Shown in pieces: positions 27,320 through 27,500 of a stretch of 27,500 nt of DNA (position 1 is the stretch's first letter; every line of letters starts with the position of its first letter). This DNA is from Actinidia chinensis (lineage: Eukaryota > Streptophyta > Magnoliopsida > Ericales > Actinidiaceae). The notes below the pieces were generated by a model. It was not told where the DNA came from and did not search any database. It worked only from the letters and a program-made list of their open reading frames with translations. The position numbers and the translations under genes were made by a program. Location of the stretch: the NCBI GenBank assembly GCA_009663005.1, contig VIGQ01002086.1, positions 1 to 27,500 of the forward strand, in the 5' to 3' direction.

Positions 27320-27500
27320 CCGGTTAGCACGGAATAGGTTCCTAACTTTGCTTTGGATTACTACTAAAAATAGCAGGATTTTAAAAGCTTGTAAATGCTC
27401 ATAGTAAAGTAATTACCATTTTGGCGATCGTGGATTAGTTAATGAGAAATGTAAAGGCAAAATGTTGTAGGAAGCCATTTATGGATACAACCACGTAATT
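27320..27500. other. Unassigned DNA at the right edge
   Basis: No feature recognised in this short stretch. Confidence 0.5.

Overview
This looks like a piece of a land-plant nuclear genome, most likely a flowering plant. The flanks are AT-rich and gene-poor. The window carries plant-type LTR retrotransposons and an imported block of plant mitochondrial DNA that holds sdh4, a gene kept in the mitochondria of land plants but not of animals or fungi. I found no intact cellular gene. Everything recognisable is a transposable element, a broken organelle gene or a diverged repeat. All identifications come from reading translations and repeats by eye.

Layout. (1) 1-3.6 kb: AT-rich intergenic DNA with a degenerate inverted-repeat element (about 980-1400), a short tandem duplication and simple repeats. 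(2) About 3.69-8.63 kb: a nuclear insertion of mitochondrial DNA (NUMT). It carries broken atp8, cox3 and sdh4 in that transcriptional order on the minus strand, including the cox3/sdh4 overlap. (3) 8.6-14.3 kb: non-coding DNA with diverged segmental and tandem duplications. These are separated by a 1.33-kb palindromic MITE/foldback element (12046-13379).

(4) About 14.3-24.57 kb: an old Ty3/gypsy retrotransposon, probably of the Tat lineage. In order it has a 5' LTR, a primer-binding site, gag, protease, reverse transcriptase with a first RNase H, a second RNase H of the archaeal-like type, an antisense gag-like gene with its own promoter, and a 3' LTR. Two other retroelements interrupt it: an inverted LTR of the same family (18692-19259) between the two RNase H domains, and a 1716-bp TG...CA element (22376-24091), most simply a solo LTR, that splits the 3' LTR and is flanked by a perfect 5-bp target duplication. 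(5) 24.57-27.5 kb: two minus-strand LTRs of probable Ty1/copia elements, the second beside a near-consensus initiator-tRNA-Met primer-binding site.

Inferred order of events: the Tat element inserted; its coding regions decayed and integrase was lost; a related LTR inverted into pol; and the 1716-bp element landed in the 3' LTR (the order of the last two is not resolved). The NUMT and the foldback element are separate insertions of unknown relative age. No operon, CRISPR array, rRNA or tRNA gene was seen. The best candidates for something under-described are the promoter-bearing antisense gene inside the Tat element, the palindrome conserved upstream of the TATA box in three LTR copies, and the layered architecture of the foldback element.
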